Of a DNA stretch of 64,000 nt, positions 43,859 to 54,264 are shown one piece after another. A program made the position numbers and the translations under genes. Below the pieces are notes generated by a model. That model saw only the letters and a program-made list of their open reading frames with translations. It did no database searches and was not told the DNA's origin. The first letter of the stretch is position 1, and each line of letters starts with the position of its first letter. Origin of the DNA: Streptomyces lydicus (GTDB lineage: Bacteria > Actinomycetota > Actinomycetes > Streptomycetales > Streptomycetaceae); assembly GCF_000717345.1 (NCBI RefSeq), contig NZ_JNZA01000022.1, positions 62,001 through 126,000 of the forward strand. The letters run 5' to 3'.

Positions 43859-46800
43859 GGGGACTCCAGGGGTTCGGTGGCCTTCAGCGCGGCCTCGATG
43901 ACCGGTCCGGCCTCCGCCAAGGCGTCCGCCGTGACGATGCCGGTGTGGTCGCAGGCGACGGCGTAGCTGTCCACCCGGCCACCGAGGAGCGGATGCCAGA
44001 CCTCGGATGCGGGGCCCGCGGGGTGTTTCGGGGCCGCCGCGTCGAGGAAGAGCACCTGCCCGGGGTATCTGCCCGGCCGGTGCTCCGCCAACGCGCGCAC
44101 ATTGTGCTGCGCGATCCGGAGCAGGGTGCCGACGGCCCGGTCGTCGAGGGAACCGAGGGCGCTGCCGGCCGCGCGCAGGGCGGCCGCGAGTGCCGCAGCT
44201 CCGGGGAGGCCGCCCTCGTACGGCGGTTCCGGCGCGGTGATGCCGTCCAGGGCGAGCGGGACCAGGGCGCCCGCGTCGAGCGAGGTGCCCCAGCCGAGCA
44301 CGTCGCCGGGGAAGGCGTCGAGCAGCACCAGCAGGGCCGGCGCCGCACCCCGCACCGCCAGGTCGACCGCCATCTGCTGGGCGACCGTGCCGCCGAAGGA
44401 CCAACCGGCCAGGATGTACGGGCCGTTCGGACAGATCTCACGCAGTCGCTCCAGATAGCCGGCGGCGAGCTCGCGGACCGTACGGGGGCCGGGCGCCCGG
44501 TCCGCGGTGAGCCGGGGGTCCTGCAGCGCGTGGACCGGGTGGCCGGCCGGTATGTGCCGCAGCAGTGCCGCGTAACACCAGCTCAGGCCGTTTGCCGCGG
44601 GGATCAGGAAGACCGGGGTGCGCTCGCCCTCGGCGCGGAAGGTGAGGACCTCGCCGAGGCCCTCCCCGTCGGTGCCCTTGTCCAGCAGGGCGCTCAGTCC
44701 GGCGACGGTCGGCGCCCGGAAGACGTCCGGTACGCCGATGTCCACGCCGAGCGCGGAGCGGATCCGGTGTGCCAGGCGGGTGGCCAGCAGGGAGTGCCCG
44801 CCGAGTTCGAAGAAGCCGTCGTCGATGCCGACCTGGGGGATGCCGAGGACCTCGGCGAACAGCCGGCACAGGACGGATTCGCGGGGCCCGCGCGGGGCCC
44901 GGCCGCCGTCGGCCGCCGCGAACCGGGGAGCGGGCAGCGCCCGTCGGTCGAGCTTCCCGTTGGCGGTCAGCGGGAGGGCGTCGAGCGTCATCAGCGCCGC
45001 GGGCACCATGTAGTCGGGCAGCCGGTCGGCGAGCCGGGCGCGGAGTGCGGTGATGTCCACCGGGGGCCCGGCCGGTTCCGGCACCACGTAGCCGACCAGC
45101 AGTTTGTCGCCGGTCCGGTCCTCGTGGACGGCGACCGTGGCCTGGCCGACGCCGGGCAGTGCGCTCAACGCGGCCTCGACCTCGGCGGGTTCGACGCGGA
45201 AGCCGCGGATCTTGACCTGGTCGTCGGCCCGTCCGAGGAAGACGAGCCGGCCGTGGGCATCCCAGCGGACCAGGTCCCCGGTGCGGTACATCCGCTCGCC
45301 GGGGCCGCCGAACGGGCAGGCCACGAAGCGCTCGGCGGTCAGCGCGGCCCGCCCGGTGTAGCCGCGAGCCAGCCCGGCGCCGGCCAGGTACAGCTCGCCG
45401 GGCACCCCGGCGGGCACCGGCCGCAGCGCCTCGTCCAGCACGTAGGCGCGGGTGTTGTCCATCGGGTGGCCCAACGTGACGCGCCCGCCGGCCCGTTCGC
45501 CGGGCTGCCAGGACGTCTGGGTGACGCACAGGGTGGTCTCGGTGGGCCCGTACAGCGCCCGTACGACGGTGTCCGGGCAGGCCGCCCGCACCCGGTCGAC
45601 GGCCTGGCCGGAGACCGCGTCGCCGCCGGTCAGCACCTCGCGCACGGAGGCGAAGCAGCCGGCGTGGTCCTCCGCCACGGTACGGAACAGGCCGGCGGTC
45701 AGATGGACATGGGTGATCCGGTGCCGGTCGATCAGCCCGGCGAGGGCGTCCCCGTCGGTGGCGCCCGGCGGTGCGACCACCACGCAGCCGCCGGACAGCA
45801 GCGTCACCCAGATCTCGTAGGTGGCGGCGTCGAAGGCGTGCGGGGCGTGGAAGAGCACCCGGTCGCCCGGGCCGAGGCCCCAGCAGGCGTCGCGGGCCAG
45901 GTCCAGTACGCCCTGGTGCGTGGTGCCGATGCCCTTCGGCTCGCCGGTCGACCCCGAGGTGTACATGACGTAGGCGAGCTGGTCGGGGTGGACGTCCGGC
46001 AGCCCGGCCGGATGCGTGGCGTCGTCCGCGGCCGGTGCGCCGACGGTCAGGACGGTGTGCCGCCCGGCGGTGGCCGGATGGCCGCGGAACGCCTCGTCCA
46101 CCAGCAGCACCGGACTGCCGGCCTCCTCGACGGCCGCCCGCATCCGCGTCACGGGGTGGGCGGCGTGCAGCGGCAGGTAGGCGGCGCCGGCCTTCAGGAC
46201 GGCGAGCTGCGCCACCACCAGGTCCGCGGACCGCTCCATGAGGAGCGGGACCGGTGCGTCGGCGGACACCCCGGCCGCGACCAGCCGGCGCGCCAACCGC
46301 TCGGCCCGTGCCGCGAGTTCGGAGTAGGTGAGGGTGGTGCCGGCGTCGATCACGGCGGTGGCGTCGGGAGCGGTGGCCGCCCGGGCGTCGAAGGCGGTGA
46401 CGAGCGAGCCCGGCGCGGACGGCCGGACGGCGCCCTGCCACTGCCGGGTCACCTGCGTCAGCTCCGCGTCGGCGAGCAGGTCCAGCTCACCGACCGGCCG
46501 GTCCGGGTCGGCAGCGGCCCGGTCCAGCAGCCGGAGCAGCCGCTCGCCGAGCGTCCGTGCGGTGGACTCGTCGAACAGGGCGCTGCTGTACGTCAGGGAG
46601 AGCTCCAGCAGGTCCTCGTCGGGACGCTCGTCGAACGCGAACTCCAGGTCGAACTTGGCGCCCTGGGCCCGTGCCCGGTCCGTGACGCACGTCGTCCCGG
46701 CGAGGTCCAGGCCGAGGTCGCCGCCGTACGCCCAGGAGAGCATCACCTGGAAGAGGGGGTGGCGGGCGAGCGAGCGGGGCGGCTGGAGCTCCTCGACGAG

Positions 46801-48084
46801 CCGGTCGAAGGGCAGGTCCTGGTGGCGGAAGGCCGCCAGGTCGGCCTCCCGGACCCGGGCGAGCAGCTCGCCGAAGGCGGGGTTGCCGGAGGTGTCGGTG
46901 CGCAGCACGAGCGTGTTGACGAAGAAGCCGGCCACCTCGTCGAGGAGTTCGTCGCCGCGCCCGGACACGACCGTGCCCAGCGGGATGTCGGTGCCCGCGC
47001 CCATCCGGGTCAGCAGTGTCGCCAACGCCGCCTGCACCACCATGAGTTCGGTTGCGTGGCCGGCGCGGGCCAGCCGCTTCACCCCTGCCCGGGTGGGTTC
47101 GCCGACGGGCAGCCGCAGGGTGCCGTACGCGGAGCCGGCCCGGGCCGGACGGGGGCGGTCGGCGGGCAGCGGCAGCTCCTCGGGCAGCTCGCGCAGCGCG
47201 GTGCGCCAGTGGGCTAGCGCGCGGGCGGCCGCGCTGCCGGGTACGGACTCCTCGTCGAGCCAGGCCCGCTGCCACAGCGCGAAGTCCGCGTACTGGACCG
47301 GCAGCGGCTGCCACTGCGGGTCCCGGCCGCGGCGCCGCGCGGCGTAGGCGACGGACAGGTCCCGGCCGAGGCGGCTCACCGACCAGCCGTCGCAGGCGAT
47401 GTGGTGGGCTACCAGGACCAGCACGGAGCGGTCCGGTGCGGTGGTGAACAGCTCGGCGTACAGCGGGAGTTCGGCGGTCAGGTCGAAGACGTGCGCCTCG
47501 GCGGCGGCGACCGCCGCGGGCAGCTCGGCCGGGGTGCAGGCGGTCACCGGCAGGTCCGTGCGGGCCTGGTCCGGGGGCAGGACGCGCGAGGCCGGCTCGC
47601 CGTCGCGCTCACCGAACAGCGTCCGCAACGCCTCGTGCCGGGCGACGACATCGCCGAGCGCGGCGGCCAGCGCCTCCTCGTCCACCATGCCCTCGATCCG
47701 GGTGACCACCGGCACGTTGTAGGTCGCGCTCGGCCCCTCCAGTCGGTCCAGGAACCACAGACCGCGCTGGCCGGAGGAGAGCGGTACCGACGGCGGGCGC
47801 GGTGCGACGCGCACCACGGGGCGCCGCGCGGGCTCCTCGCCGTCCAGGTGCCGGGCCAGGGCCGCCGCCGTCTGGCTGCGGAACAGCGCCCGGACGCCGA
47901 TCTTGACGCCCAGGACCGCCCGGATCCGGTTGACCATCCGGACGGCCAGCATCGACGTCCCGCCCAGGGCGAAGAAGTTGTCGTCGGCGCCGACGTCGGG
48001 GACGTCGAGGACCTCGGCGAAGAGACCGCGCAGGATCTCCTCCTGCGGACCGCGGGGCGCGGCGCCGGTACCGTCCAGTGTCAT
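43855..48084 (-). CDS. NRPS, PCP-C-A(Hpg)-PCP-TE
   Basis: A 1409-residue assembly-line protein. In order: a carrier domain ([12 protein letters not shown], ~38-50), a condensation domain (~95-520, active site AHHIACDG), an adenylation domain (~545-1040; [15 protein letters not shown] core motif), a second carrier ([13 protein letters not shown]) and a type I thioesterase ([25 protein letters not shown]) that releases the product. The A-domain pocket reads D-A-Y-H-L-G-L-L-C-K, the known 4-hydroxyphenylglycine code. The N-terminal carrier has no A domain of its own, so its substrate must come from elsewhere. No epimerase is present. ATG 48084 follows GAGG; the gene leads the operon into mtnAB. 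Confidence 0.9.
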   Translation of the reverse strand: MTLDGTGAAPRGPQEEILRGLFAEVLDVPDVGADDNFFALGGTSMLAVRMVNRIRAVLGVKIGVRALFRSQTAAALARHLDGEEPARRPVVRVAPRPPSVPLSSGQRGLWFLDRLEGPSATYNVPVVTRIEGMVDEEALAAALGDVVARHEALRTLFGERDGEPASRVLPPDQARTDLPVTACTPAELPAAVAAAEAHVFDLTAELPLYAELFTTAPDRSVLVLVAHHIACDGWSVSRLGRDLSVAYAARRRGRDPQWQPLPVQYADFALWQRAWLDEESVPGSAAARALAHWRTALRELPEELPLPADRPRPARAGSAYGTLRLPVGEPTRAGVKRLARAGHATELMVVQAALATLLTRMGAGTDIPLGTVVSGRGDELLDEVAGFFVNTLVLRTDTSGNPAFGELLARVREADLAAFRHQDLPFDRLVEELQPPRSLARHPLFQVMLSWAYGGDLGLDLAGTTCVTDRARAQGAKFDLEFAFDERPDEDLLELSLTYSSALFDESTARTLGERLLRLLDRAAADPDRPVGELDLLADAELTQVTRQWQGAVRPSAPGSLVTAFDARAATAPDATAVIDAGTTLTYSELAARAERLARRLVAAGVSADAPVPLLMERSADLVVAQLAVLKAGAAYLPLHAAHPVTRMRAAVEEAGSPVLLVDEAFRGHPATAGRHTVLTVGAPAADDATHPAGLPDVHPDQLAYVMYTSGSTGEPKGIGTTHQGVLDLARDACWGLGPGDRVLFHAPHAFDAATYEIWVTLLSGGCVVVAPPGATDGDALAGLIDRHRITHVHLTAGLFRTVAEDHAGCFASVREVLTGGDAVSGQAVDRVRAACPDTVVRALYGPTETTLCVTQTSWQPGERAGGRVTLGHPMDNTRAYVLDEALRPVPAGVPGELYLAGAGLARGYTGRAALTAERFVACPFGGPGERMYRTGDLVRWDAHGRLVFLGRADDQVKIRGFRVEPAEVEAALSALPGVGQATVAVHEDRTGDKLLVGYVVPEPAGPPVDITALRARLADRLPDYMVPAALMTLDALPLTANGKLDRRALPAPRFAAADGGRAPRGPRESVLCRLFAEVLGIPQVGIDDGFFELGGHSLLATRLAHRIRSALGVDIGVPDVFRAPTVAGLSALLDKGTDGEGLGEVLTFRAEGERTPVFLIPAANGLSWCYAALLRHIPAGHPVHALQDPRLTADRAPGPRTVRELAAGYLERLREICPNGPYILAGWSFGGTVAQQMAVDLAVRGAAPALLVLLDAFPGDVLGWGTSLDAGALVPLALDGITAPEPPYEGGLPGAAALAAALRAAGSALGSLDDRAVGTLLRIAQHNVRALAEHRPGRYPGQVLFLDAAAPKHPAGPASEVWHPLLGGRVDSYAVACDHTGIVTADALAEAGPVIEAALKATEPLESP

Positions 48085-48434
48085 GGGAAGACCTCATCCG
48101 ATGGGGTTCCGGTGGGGAGCGCGAGCGGGTCCGGTGGGAGTCCCGATCGGTCCGCGCCGCGGCCGGGGCGTTCCTCGCGTACTCGTCCCGTCGATGCACT
48201 CCCGATGCCCCCGAATGCGCTCTCCAGAAATACGAAGCGATACGAAGGGATGCGTGCGGATTTCGCGGAATGGCGCTTTCGGCGCCCATTGAACCCGCCC
48301 CGTCAAAGCCGCACAAGCACGGGAGGGTGTCCCGCCGGCGGGACGGCGGATGTTCCTTGACACTCATTCGGCCACCCGCCTACGTTGCCGTTCGCCGCCA
48401 CCCGAGGGTGGCGAAAGACCGCAGCGAAAGCCGA
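48085..48434. promoter_or_regulatory. Divergent promoter region between two NRPS genes
   Basis: 350 bp between the oppositely transcribed NRPS genes. It must hold the promoters of both the NRPS-mtn operon (left) and the NRPS-MbtH-Hpg operon (right). It is less GC-rich around 48225-48300 (ATACGAAGCGATACGAAGG, a CGATACGAAG/GGATACG-like near-repeat at 48228-48250) and around 48405-48470. Coordinated expression of both operons from here is probable; no palindrome was strong enough to call an operator. Confidence 0.5.
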
Positions 48435-51400
48435 ATGCAGAACAGGGCAATCCATCGCGCGGAAAGGGGATTCGGCTTGCCGGAAGCGCCGGGCACCATC
48501 ACCTCGGTATTTGCCGCGCGAGTGGGCGAGAACAAGGATTCCACCGCGGTCGGTCAAGGCGGTACCGCTCTCTCCTACCGGGAACTCGACGAAAAGAGCG
48601 ATGTTCTCGCGCGGGCACTGACCGGTCTCGGGGCGGCGCCCGAGGACCGCGTCGGCATCCTGATGGAGCGCGGCGTGGACGTCGTCGTCGCGCTGTTGGG
48701 GACGCTGAAGGCCGGCTGTGCGTACGCGCCGTTGGACATCCGCTCACCCGCGGCCCGGCTGCGCACCGTCATCGAGGAGTGCGGCACCCGGCTCGTCCTC
48801 GTCGACAGCCCGGAGCGCGCCGCCGCGCTCCGCGACAGCTGCGGCGGCGGCCCCGGCGGAGTGGACGTCCGGGTGGTCGGTGAGCTGGCGGCCCGCGCCC
48901 TGCCGCCGGCCGCCGGGCCCCCGCCGGTGCACCCGCAGCAACTCGCCTACGTCATCCACACCTCCGGCTCGACCGGCCACCCCAAGGGCGTGGCGATCAG
49001 CCACCAGGACGTGGTGGCCTTCGCGGCGGACGCGTGCTGGGCCGGCATCGACCGGCGGGTGCTGCTCCAGTCGCCGCTGGAGTTCGACGCCTCGGTGTAC
49101 CAGATCCTGGTCCCGCTGCTGCGCGGCGGGACCGTGGTCGTGGCGCCGCCGGGCCGGCTGGACGCGGCGCAGCTCGTACGGACCCTCGCCGAGGAGCGGA
49201 TCACCTCCACCTTCCTCACCCCCTCGATGTTCAACGTGATGACGGAGGAGTCCCCGGACGCCTTCGCGCACGGCTGCCAGGTGTGGATGGGCGGCGAGGT
49301 CGCCTCCCCCGGCGCGGTCGCCCGGACGCTCGCGGCCTCCGGCCCGGGCTCCGTCGTCAACGTCTACGGCCCGACCGAGGTGACCGTCTTCGCCACCCGG
49401 CACCTCGTCACGGAGGTCGGTGACGGCCCCGTCCCCATCGGCTCCGCGCTGGCCGGGGTGCGCACCCGTGTCCTGGACGAGGAGTTGCGCCCGGTCGGTG
49501 CGGGCGAGGTGGGCGAGCTGTACCTCGCCGGGCGGGGGGTGGCCCGGGGCTACTGGGGACGGCCGGCACTGACCGCGGGCCGCTTCGTCGCGGACCCGTT
49601 CGCGGGCGACGGCAGCCGGATGTACCGCACCGGTGACCTGGTGCGCCGGCGCGGGGACGGGCTGCTGGAGTACTTCGGCCGGCAGGACAACCAGGTCAAG
49701 CTGCGCGGGTTCCGGATCGAACTCGGTGAGATCGAGCACCAGTTGACCCGCCGCGACGAGGTGGCCCGGGCCGCGGTCGTCACGCTCCCCGACCACCACG
49801 GCGGCCACCACCTCGTGGCGTACGTCGTGCCCGCCACGCCCGGCGCCGGGGGCGACTGGCCGGCCCGGCTCCTCGACGCCCTGCGGGCGCACCTGCCGGG
49901 GCACATGGTGCCCGCCGCCTGTGTGGTGGTCGAGCGGCTGCCGCTGACCAACAACGGGAAGCTCGATGTGCGGGCGCTGCCCGCACCGGTCTTCGAGGGC
50001 GCCGGACGGGCGCCGCGCAACCGGGCCGAGCGGCTGCTGTGCGAGGTGTTCGCGGACGTCCTGGGGGTGCCCGGGGTCGGCATCGACGACAGCTTCTTCG
50101 CCCTGGGCGGGCACTCGCTGACCGCGACCCGGGCGGCGGCGGCCGTCGCGGCGGCGCTCGGCGTGCGGCCGGGTCTGGAGGACCTGTTCGCGGCGCCGAC
50201 GCCCGCCGGGCTCGCCGCGCGGCTGGCGGACCGGCCGGACACCGGTGCCCGGCTCGTCGGGCCGGCCGCCGCGCCCGCGGACGGGCCGGTCGCGCTCTCA
50301 CACGCCCAGCGGCGGCTGTGGCTGCTCTACCAGCTGATGGCGGACGCCGACCCCGGCTATCACATCCCGCTGGTCTTCCGGCTGTCCGTGCCGGTGGACA
50401 CCGCGGCGTTCGACGCCGCCCTGGCCGATGTGACGGCCCGTCACGAATCCCTGCGCACGGTCTTCCCGGCCGACGGCGAGACCGCCCACCAGCGGATCCT
50501 CGACCCCGCCGACGCCGAGGTCCGGCTCACCGTCACCGACTGCCGGCCCGCCGCACTCGACGCACTGCTGACGGCCGCGGTCCGGGCGCCCTTCGACCTG
50601 GAGACCGAGCCGCCGCTGCGGGTGACGCTGTTCCGCACCGGCGAGGAACAGGTCCTGCTGGTGGTGCTGCACCACATCGCCGCCGACGGCTGGTCCTTCA
50701 CCCCGCTGTTCCGCGACCTGTCCCGGGCGTACGCGGCCAGGAGGGCGGGCGCGGTACCCGGCTTCCGGCCGCTGCCCGTCCGGTACCGGGACCACGCCGC
50801 CTGGCAGCGCGCGGCTCTGGGCGACCGCGACGACCCCGGCAGCCTCCTGGCCCGGCAGCTCGCGCACTGGCGTACGGCGCTGGCCGGCATCCCGCTGTGC
50901 ACGCCGCTGCCCGGTGACCGCCCCCGCCCCGAGTGCGCCGGCGGCGCGGGCGCGGTGGTCGAGTTCACGGTGCCCGCGGAGCTGCGCCGGGAGCTGGACG
51001 AACTGGGCCGGGCCGCCGGCTGCACCCTGTTCGTCGTGCTCCAGGCCGCGCTGGCGGGTCTGCTGACCCGGCTCGGCGGCGGCGAGGACATCGTCGTCGG
51101 CACGCCGACGGCGGGGCGCTCCGACCCGGCGCTGGACGACCTGGTCGGCTTCTTCGTCAACACCGTCGTGCTGCGCACCGACACCTCCGGCAACCCCACC
51201 TTCGGTGAGCTGCTGCGCCGGGTGCGCGAGGCGTGGATCCCCGCGTACGCGCACCAGGACGTCCCCTTCGACCTGCTGGTGGAGGCCGTCAACCCGCCGC
51301 GCAGCCTGGCCCACCACCCGGTGTTCCAGATCGCGTTCGGCCTGCTCAACACCGAGGACTCGGCGCTCGAACTGGACGGCACCACCCACCACTGGCGGCT

Positions 51401-51638
51401 GGCGGGGACCGGCTCGGCGCGCTTCGACCTCGCGTTCGACGCGGTCAGCCGCACCGGCGCCGACGGCGCGCCCGGTGAGCTGGACATCAGCCTGGAATAC
51501 GCCACCGAGCTGTTCGACCGGGCGACTGTGGAACGGCTGGCGGACCGGTACGTCCGGCTGCTGCGCGCCGCGGCCGCCGCACCGGACCGGCCCCTGCACA
51601 CCTATGCCCTCGACCCCCGGGAGAGTCCCGCGCCATGA
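48435..51638 (+). CDS. NRPS, A-PCP-C
   Basis: A 1067-residue initiation-type NRPS. The adenylation domain (~20-520; [15 protein letters not shown]) has pocket residues that I read as D-A-Y-F-W-G-V-V-F-K, nearest to branched aliphatic (Val/Ile-like) codes; the carrier ([14 protein letters not shown]) is followed by a condensation domain (~620-1050, [10 protein letters not shown]) at the C-terminus. A terminal C domain implies that its chain is passed on to the N-terminal carrier of the divergent PCP-C-A-PCP-TE protein. ATG 48435 is the best start ([14 protein letters not shown]); a TTG at 48477 is an alternative after AAAGGGG. Its stop overlaps the MbtH start. Confidence 0.88.
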   Translation: MQNRAIHRAERGFGLPEAPGTITSVFAARVGENKDSTAVGQGGTALSYRELDEKSDVLARALTGLGAAPEDRVGILMERGVDVVVALLGTLKAGCAYAPLDIRSPAARLRTVIEECGTRLVLVDSPERAAALRDSCGGGPGGVDVRVVGELAARALPPAAGPPPVHPQQLAYVIHTSGSTGHPKGVAISHQDVVAFAADACWAGIDRRVLLQSPLEFDASVYQILVPLLRGGTVVVAPPGRLDAAQLVRTLAEERITSTFLTPSMFNVMTEESPDAFAHGCQVWMGGEVASPGAVARTLAASGPGSVVNVYGPTEVTVFATRHLVTEVGDGPVPIGSALAGVRTRVLDEELRPVGAGEVGELYLAGRGVARGYWGRPALTAGRFVADPFAGDGSRMYRTGDLVRRRGDGLLEYFGRQDNQVKLRGFRIELGEIEHQLTRRDEVARAAVVTLPDHHGGHHLVAYVVPATPGAGGDWPARLLDALRAHLPGHMVPAACVVVERLPLTNNGKLDVRALPAPVFEGAGRAPRNRAERLLCEVFADVLGVPGVGIDDSFFALGGHSLTATRAAAAVAAALGVRPGLEDLFAAPTPAGLAARLADRPDTGARLVGPAAAPADGPVALSHAQRRLWLLYQLMADADPGYHIPLVFRLSVPVDTAAFDAALADVTARHESLRTVFPADGETAHQRILDPADAEVRLTVTDCRPAALDALLTAAVRAPFDLETEPPLRVTLFRTGEEQVLLVVLHHIAADGWSFTPLFRDLSRAYAARRAGAVPGFRPLPVRYRDHAAWQRAALGDRDDPGSLLARQLAHWRTALAGIPLCTPLPGDRPRPECAGGAGAVVEFTVPAELRRELDELGRAAGCTLFVVLQAALAGLLTRLGGGEDIVVGTPTAGRSDPALDDLVGFFVNTVVLRTDTSGNPTFGELLRRVREAWIPAYAHQDVPFDLLVEAVNPPRSLAHHPVFQIAFGLLNTEDSALELDGTTHHWRLAGTGSARFDLAFDAVSRTGADGAPGELDISLEYATELFDRATVERLADRYVRLLRAAAAAPDRPLHTYALDPRESPAP

Positions 51639-51859
51639 ACCCCTTCGACGACGAGAACGGCACCTTCAAGGTCCTGGTGAACTCCGAGGGCCAGTACTCG
51701 CTGTGGCCGTCCTTCGCACCGGTCCCGCCGGGCTGGGAGGTACGGCTGGACGACCGCGCCCGTGCGGAGTGCACCGCGCACGTCGAGGAGCACTGGACCG
51801 ATCTGCGGCCGGCCTCCCTCGTCGCGGCGACGGCCGCGGCGCCGGACTCCCGGAGCTGA
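51635..51859 (+). CDS. MbtH-like protein
   Basis: A 74-residue MbtH protein: [35 protein letters not shown] and [13 protein letters not shown], with the invariant Trp residues. MbtH proteins bind adenylation domains and are needed for their folding or activity. It overlaps the NRPS stop by 4 nt (ATGA), and it is the only MbtH gene seen, so it probably serves all three A domains of the cluster. Confidence 0.95.
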   Translation: MNPFDDENGTFKVLVNSEGQYSLWPSFAPVPPGWEVRLDDRARAECTAHVEEHWTDLRPASLVAATAAAPDSRS

Positions 51860-51863
51860 CCCG

Positions 51864-53177
51864 GTGGACCTGGAACTCCCGGATCTGCACGGGTCGCTGG
51901 GCTCGCCGGTCATCGAGTCGATGAACTTCCTCAACGAGGTGGCCCAGCAGTACCCGGACGCCCTGTCGTTCGCGGCCGGGCGGCCGTACGAGGGCTTCTT
52001 CGACCTCGGGGCGGTGCACCGCTATCTGGACCGGTTCGTCGAGCACGTACGCGCCGGGGCCGGCGGCGACGAGGCGCGGGTGCGCCGCACGCTGCTCCAG
52101 TACGGCCGCACCAAGGGGATCATCCACGACCTGGTGGCGAAGAACCTCCGGATCGACGAGGGCATCGAGGCCGACCCGGAGTCGATCGTGGTGACGGTCG
52201 GCTGCCAGGAGGCGCTCTTCCTGACCCTGCGCGCGCTGCGCCGGACCGAGCGGGACGCCGTACTGGCCGTCATCCCCTGCTACGTCGGCCTGTCGGGGGC
52301 GGCCGAACTCGCCGACCTGCCGGTGCTGCCGGTCGCGAACTCGGCGGACGGCATCGACCTGGACGACCTGGTGCGGACCGTGGAGCGGGCGAAGGCGGAC
52401 GGTCTGCGGCCGCGGGCCCTGTACGTGGTCCCGGACTTCGCCAACCCGTCGGGCATCAGCATGCCCCGGCACACCCGCGAACGGCTGCTGGCAGTGGCCG
52501 AGGAGCACGGCTTCCTGCTGCTGGAGGACAACCCCTACGGGCTGTTCCACGGGACGGCCGGCCGGCCCCCGGCGCTGAAGGCACTGGACTCCTCGCGGCA
52601 GGTCGTCTACCTGGGGTCGTACGCCAAGACGGGCCTCCCCGGGGCGCGCATCGGCTTCGTGGTGGCGGACCAGCCGGTGACGGTGGCGGGTGCGGGCCCG
52701 GAGCCCGGCGGGCGGCAGTCGCTCGCCGACCAGCTCGCCAAGATCAAGAGCATGCTGACGGTGAACACCCCGCCGCTCGCCCAGGCCGTCCTCGGCGGCA
52801 AGCTGCTCACCCACGACTGTGACCTGCGGGCCGCCAACACCCGCGAGACACGGGTCTACCGGGACAACCTCCGGCACGTGCTGGACGGGCTGGCCGAGCA
52901 CTTCCCGCCCGGCAGCTCACCCGAGGTCACCTGGAACGCGCCCACCGGCGGCTTCTTCGTCGTCCTGACGCTGCCGTTCGCCGCCGACGACGCGCTGCTC
53001 GCCCTGTCGGCCCGCAAGCACAAGGTGCTCTGGACCCCGCTCCACCACTTCTACGGCGACGGTGCGGCCCGCCGGCAGATCCGGCTGTCCTTCAGCCAGC
53101 TGACCCCGGACGAGATCCACGAGGGCCTGCACCGGCTGGCCGCCTTCATCGGTGAGCTGAGCGCCCACCAGCCTTAA
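51864..53177 (+). CDS. PLP aminotransferase, 4-hydroxyphenylglycine-forming (HpgT-like)
   Basis: A 437-residue fold-type I aminotransferase. It shows the substrate strand TVGCQEALFLTLRALRR, the Asn-Pro-containing VVPDFANPSGISMP, the Asp of LLLEDNPYGLFHG and the PLP lysine in VYLGSYAKTGLPGARIGFV, followed by the Arg of RRQIRLSF. It is of the HpgT type, which transfers the amino group of tyrosine to 4-hydroxyphenylglyoxylate and returns 4-hydroxyphenylpyruvate to HmaS. GTG 51864 is the start, 4 nt after the MbtH stop. It lies directly before HmaS and hydroxymandelate oxidase, the rest of the Hpg pathway. Confidence 0.87.
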   Translation: MDLELPDLHGSLGSPVIESMNFLNEVAQQYPDALSFAAGRPYEGFFDLGAVHRYLDRFVEHVRAGAGGDEARVRRTLLQYGRTKGIIHDLVAKNLRIDEGIEADPESIVVTVGCQEALFLTLRALRRTERDAVLAVIPCYVGLSGAAELADLPVLPVANSADGIDLDDLVRTVERAKADGLRPRALYVVPDFANPSGISMPRHTRERLLAVAEEHGFLLLEDNPYGLFHGTAGRPPALKALDSSRQVVYLGSYAKTGLPGARIGFVVADQPVTVAGAGPEPGGRQSLADQLAKIKSMLTVNTPPLAQAVLGGKLLTHDCDLRAANTRETRVYRDNLRHVLDGLAEHFPPGSSPEVTWNAPTGGFFVVLTLPFAADDALLALSARKHKVLWTPLHHFYGDGAARRQIRLSFSQLTPDEIHEGLHRLAAFIGELSAHQP

Positions 53178-53190
53178 GGAGACGTACCGG

Positions 53191-54264
53191 ATGACCCACG
53201 CAGCCGACGGCCCCCTCCAGGGGCTCGCCATCGACCACATCGGCTTCGCGGTCCGCGACCTCGCCGAGGCCGCCGAGCCGTTCACCGCACGCTACGGATT
53301 CGGCGTCCTGGCCGGGCCGGACGCCGTCGGCACGCCCGGCGGCGGCGCCCGCTCGCTGGCCGTGGGCGCCGACCGCATCCGGCTCGTGCTGACCGCCGCC
53401 GAGGACGCCGACCACCCCGCGGCCCGCTACGTCGAGCGGCACGGCGACGGGATCTGCGACATCGCGCTGAGCACGGCGGACGCCGCCGGCGCGTTCGCCG
53501 AGGCGGTGCGGCGGGGAGCCGAGCCGCTGGCCGGGCCGGCCGAGCGGCGCGGCGTCCTGACCGCCTCGGTCACCGGGTTCGGCGATGTGGCGCACACCTT
53601 CGTGCAGCGCACCGCCGCGGCCGGTCCGGCGCCGGCGGCCGGCCGCCCGGCCCCCCTGGAGACGGGGCTGCACGCGGTCGACCACATCGCGGTGTGCCTG
53701 GAGCCGGGGCGGCTGGGGCCCACCGTCGAGTACTACGAGCGCGCCCTGGGCTTCGCCGCGGTGTTCACCGAACGCATCATCGTCGGCTCCCAGGCGATGG
53801 ACTCGATCGTGGTGCAGAACGACGCCGGCACGGTCACCCTCACCCTGATCGAACCGGACACCACCCGGTCCCCCGGCCAGATCGACCGGTTCCTCACGGC
53901 GCACGGCGGGGCGGGGGTGCAGCACGTCGCCTTCACCTCGGACGACATCGTCGGTTCCGTGGGGCGGCTGGCGTCCCGCGGCACCGGCTTCCTGGACACC
54001 CCGAGCACCTACTACGACCTGATACCCGGCCGGCTGACGCTCTCCCGGCACTCCGTCGACGAGCTGCGGGACCTGAACATCCTGGTCGACGAGGACCAGG
54101 ACGGCCAGCTGCTGCAGATCTTCACCCGCTCCGAACACCCCCGCGGCACGCTGTTCTTCGAGGTCATCGAGCGGCTCGGGGCGCGTACGTTCGGCAGCGG
54201 CAACATCAAGGCGCTGTACGAGGCCGTCGAGCTGCAGGAGAACAGGTCGGGTGCCACGCGGTGA
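53191..54264 (+). CDS. hmaS: 4-hydroxymandelate synthase (HmaS) / HPPD-family dioxygenase
   Basis: A 357-residue Fe(II) dioxygenase of the HPPD/HMS family with two VOC halves. The iron ligands are visible as His in LHAVDHIAVC (~165), His in GVQHVAFTSDDI (~245) and Glu in LFFEVIERLGAR (~325). HMS hydroxylates the benzylic carbon of 4-hydroxyphenylpyruvate to give 4-hydroxymandelate, whereas HPPD makes homogentisate. The context (hydroxymandelate oxidase and HpgT next door, Hpg-specific A domain) favours HMS. It starts with ATG 53191 after AAGGAG and overlaps the following oxidase gene by 4 nt (GTGA). Confidence 0.88.
   Translation: MTHAADGPLQGLAIDHIGFAVRDLAEAAEPFTARYGFGVLAGPDAVGTPGGGARSLAVGADRIRLVLTAAEDADHPAARYVERHGDGICDIALSTADAAGAFAEAVRRGAEPLAGPAERRGVLTASVTGFGDVAHTFVQRTAAAGPAPAAGRPAPLETGLHAVDHIAVCLEPGRLGPTVEYYERALGFAAVFTERIIVGSQAMDSIVVQNDAGTVTLTLIEPDTTRSPGQIDRFLTAHGGAGVQHVAFTSDDIVGSVGRLASRGTGFLDTPSTYYDLIPGRLTLSRHSVDELRDLNILVDEDQDGQLLQIFTRSEHPRGTLFFEVIERLGARTFGSGNIKALYEAVELQENRSGATR

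Noticed and set aside
43945..47217. A 1090-codon frame opposite the Hpg NRPS
   Set aside because: Shadow of the NRPS reading frame; no domain motifs, and the NRPS core motifs on the minus strand are intact.
51864..53177. The aminotransferase as the missing methionine-salvage transaminase (MtnE)
   Set aside because: It sits with HmaS and hydroxymandelate oxidase in the other operon and fits HpgT; a double role cannot be excluded but nothing supports it.
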